Part shown: positions 5,524 to 5,902 of the stretch, piece by piece
Layout: every line of letters starts with the position of its first letter
Position numbering within the stretch: the first letter of the stretch is position 1
Assembly: GCA_934394515.1 (NCBI GenBank)
Contig: CAKRRU010000130.1
Span: forward strand, 1-5,902
DNA length: 5,902 nt
From: an uncultured Acetatifactor sp.
Lineage (GTDB): Bacteria > Bacillota > Clostridia > Lachnospirales > Lachnospiraceae
Direction: 5' to 3'
The notes under the pieces: model-generated
Databases searched by the model: none
What the model was told of the DNA's origin: nothing
The model's input: only the letters and a program-made list of their open reading frames with translations
Program-made: the position numbers and the translations under genes

Positions 5524-5902
5524 ATGGCAATCAAGAGTCTGATCATTAACCCCGGTTCCACATCCACCAAGATCGGTGTATTTGAGGATGAGAACTTATT
5601 ATTTGAAGAAACTCTGAGACATTCTACCGAGGAGATCTCCAAATACGATACTATTTTTGAACAGAAGGATTTCCGTAAGAAGATCATTACCGATCTGCTG
5701 GCAGAGAAGAACTGCGATCTGAAGAGCTTCAACGTGATCGTAGGACGCGGCGGTCTGTTAAAGCCCATCCCCAGCGGTACTTATGCCGTAACCGATGATC
5801 TGCTGGAAGACCTGAAAATCGGTGTACAGGGTCAGCATGCTTCTAATTTAGGCGGTATTCTGGCAAGAGAGATCGGTGATGAGATCGGCGTTCCCTCTTA
5901 CA
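5524..5902 (+). CDS. buk: Butyrate kinase, N-terminal part (3' end outside window)
   Basis: The enzyme transfers phosphate from butyryl phosphate to ADP, giving butyrate and ATP. It belongs to the acetokinase branch of the ASKHA fold. About 126 of an expected roughly 355 residues are visible. The start [16 protein letters not shown] carries the N-terminal phosphate-binding motif (Asn9, Ser12, Thr13, Ser14, Thr15, Lys16). [15 protein letters not shown] at 73-87 is characteristic of butyrate kinase and differs from the acetate kinase sequence at that place. QHASNLG follows at 104-110. The gene lies 120 bases after ptb with no terminator or promoter seen between them, so the two form an operon. 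The strong AGGAGG upstream fixes the start at 5524, although the same frame is open for 39 more codons upstream. Confidence 0.92.
   Translation, partial: MAIKSLIINPGSTSTKIGVFEDENLLFEETLRHSTEEISKYDTIFEQKDFRKKIITDLLAEKNCDLKSFNVIVGRGGLLKPIPSGTYAVTDDLLEDLKIGVQGQHASNLGGILAREIGDEIGVPSY

Overview
The window looks like part of a low-to-mid-GC Firmicutes chromosome, most likely an anaerobic gut clostridium of the Lachnospiraceae type. This is inferred from three things: the adjacent phosphate butyryltransferase and butyrate kinase genes, a large secreted GLUG-repeat protein with a C-terminal membrane anchor, and strong AGGAGG-type ribosome binding sites. All supported genes are on the + strand.

Bases 1-4020 hold the end of one tightly packed operon. 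It contains the acidic C-terminal tail of an unrecognised protein (stop at 228), an 11-base overlap into a 1051-residue exported, membrane-anchored GLUG-repeat protein, and a 4-base ATGA overlap into a HAD-superfamily phosphatase or phosphomutase. The overlaps suggest translational coupling. The GLUG protein has two blocks of beta-helix repeats separated by about 300 residues of predicted helical, Gly/Asn/Ser-rich and acidic sequence.

Bases 4021-4485 are non-coding and dense in structure. In order they hold a hairpin directly after the HAD stop codon, a strong intrinsic-type terminator hairpin (4114-4167), an inverted repeat (4174-4217), a good extended -10 sigma-A-type promoter (4224-4252), and a leader of about 225 nt with at least two folded modules and mutually exclusive pairings. 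This leader is the best candidate for an undescribed regulatory element; I could not match it to a known riboswitch class.

Bases 4486-5902 hold the second operon: ptb (305 codons plus stop), then buk, which runs off the window. Together they convert butyryl-CoA to butyrate and make one ATP by substrate-level phosphorylation. The 120 bases between them are unusual. From an ATG 3 bases after the ptb stop, the frame is open and in phase with buk for 39 codons and reads like a small amphipathic helical peptide, so buk may have an alternative longer N-terminus or a fused small ORF.
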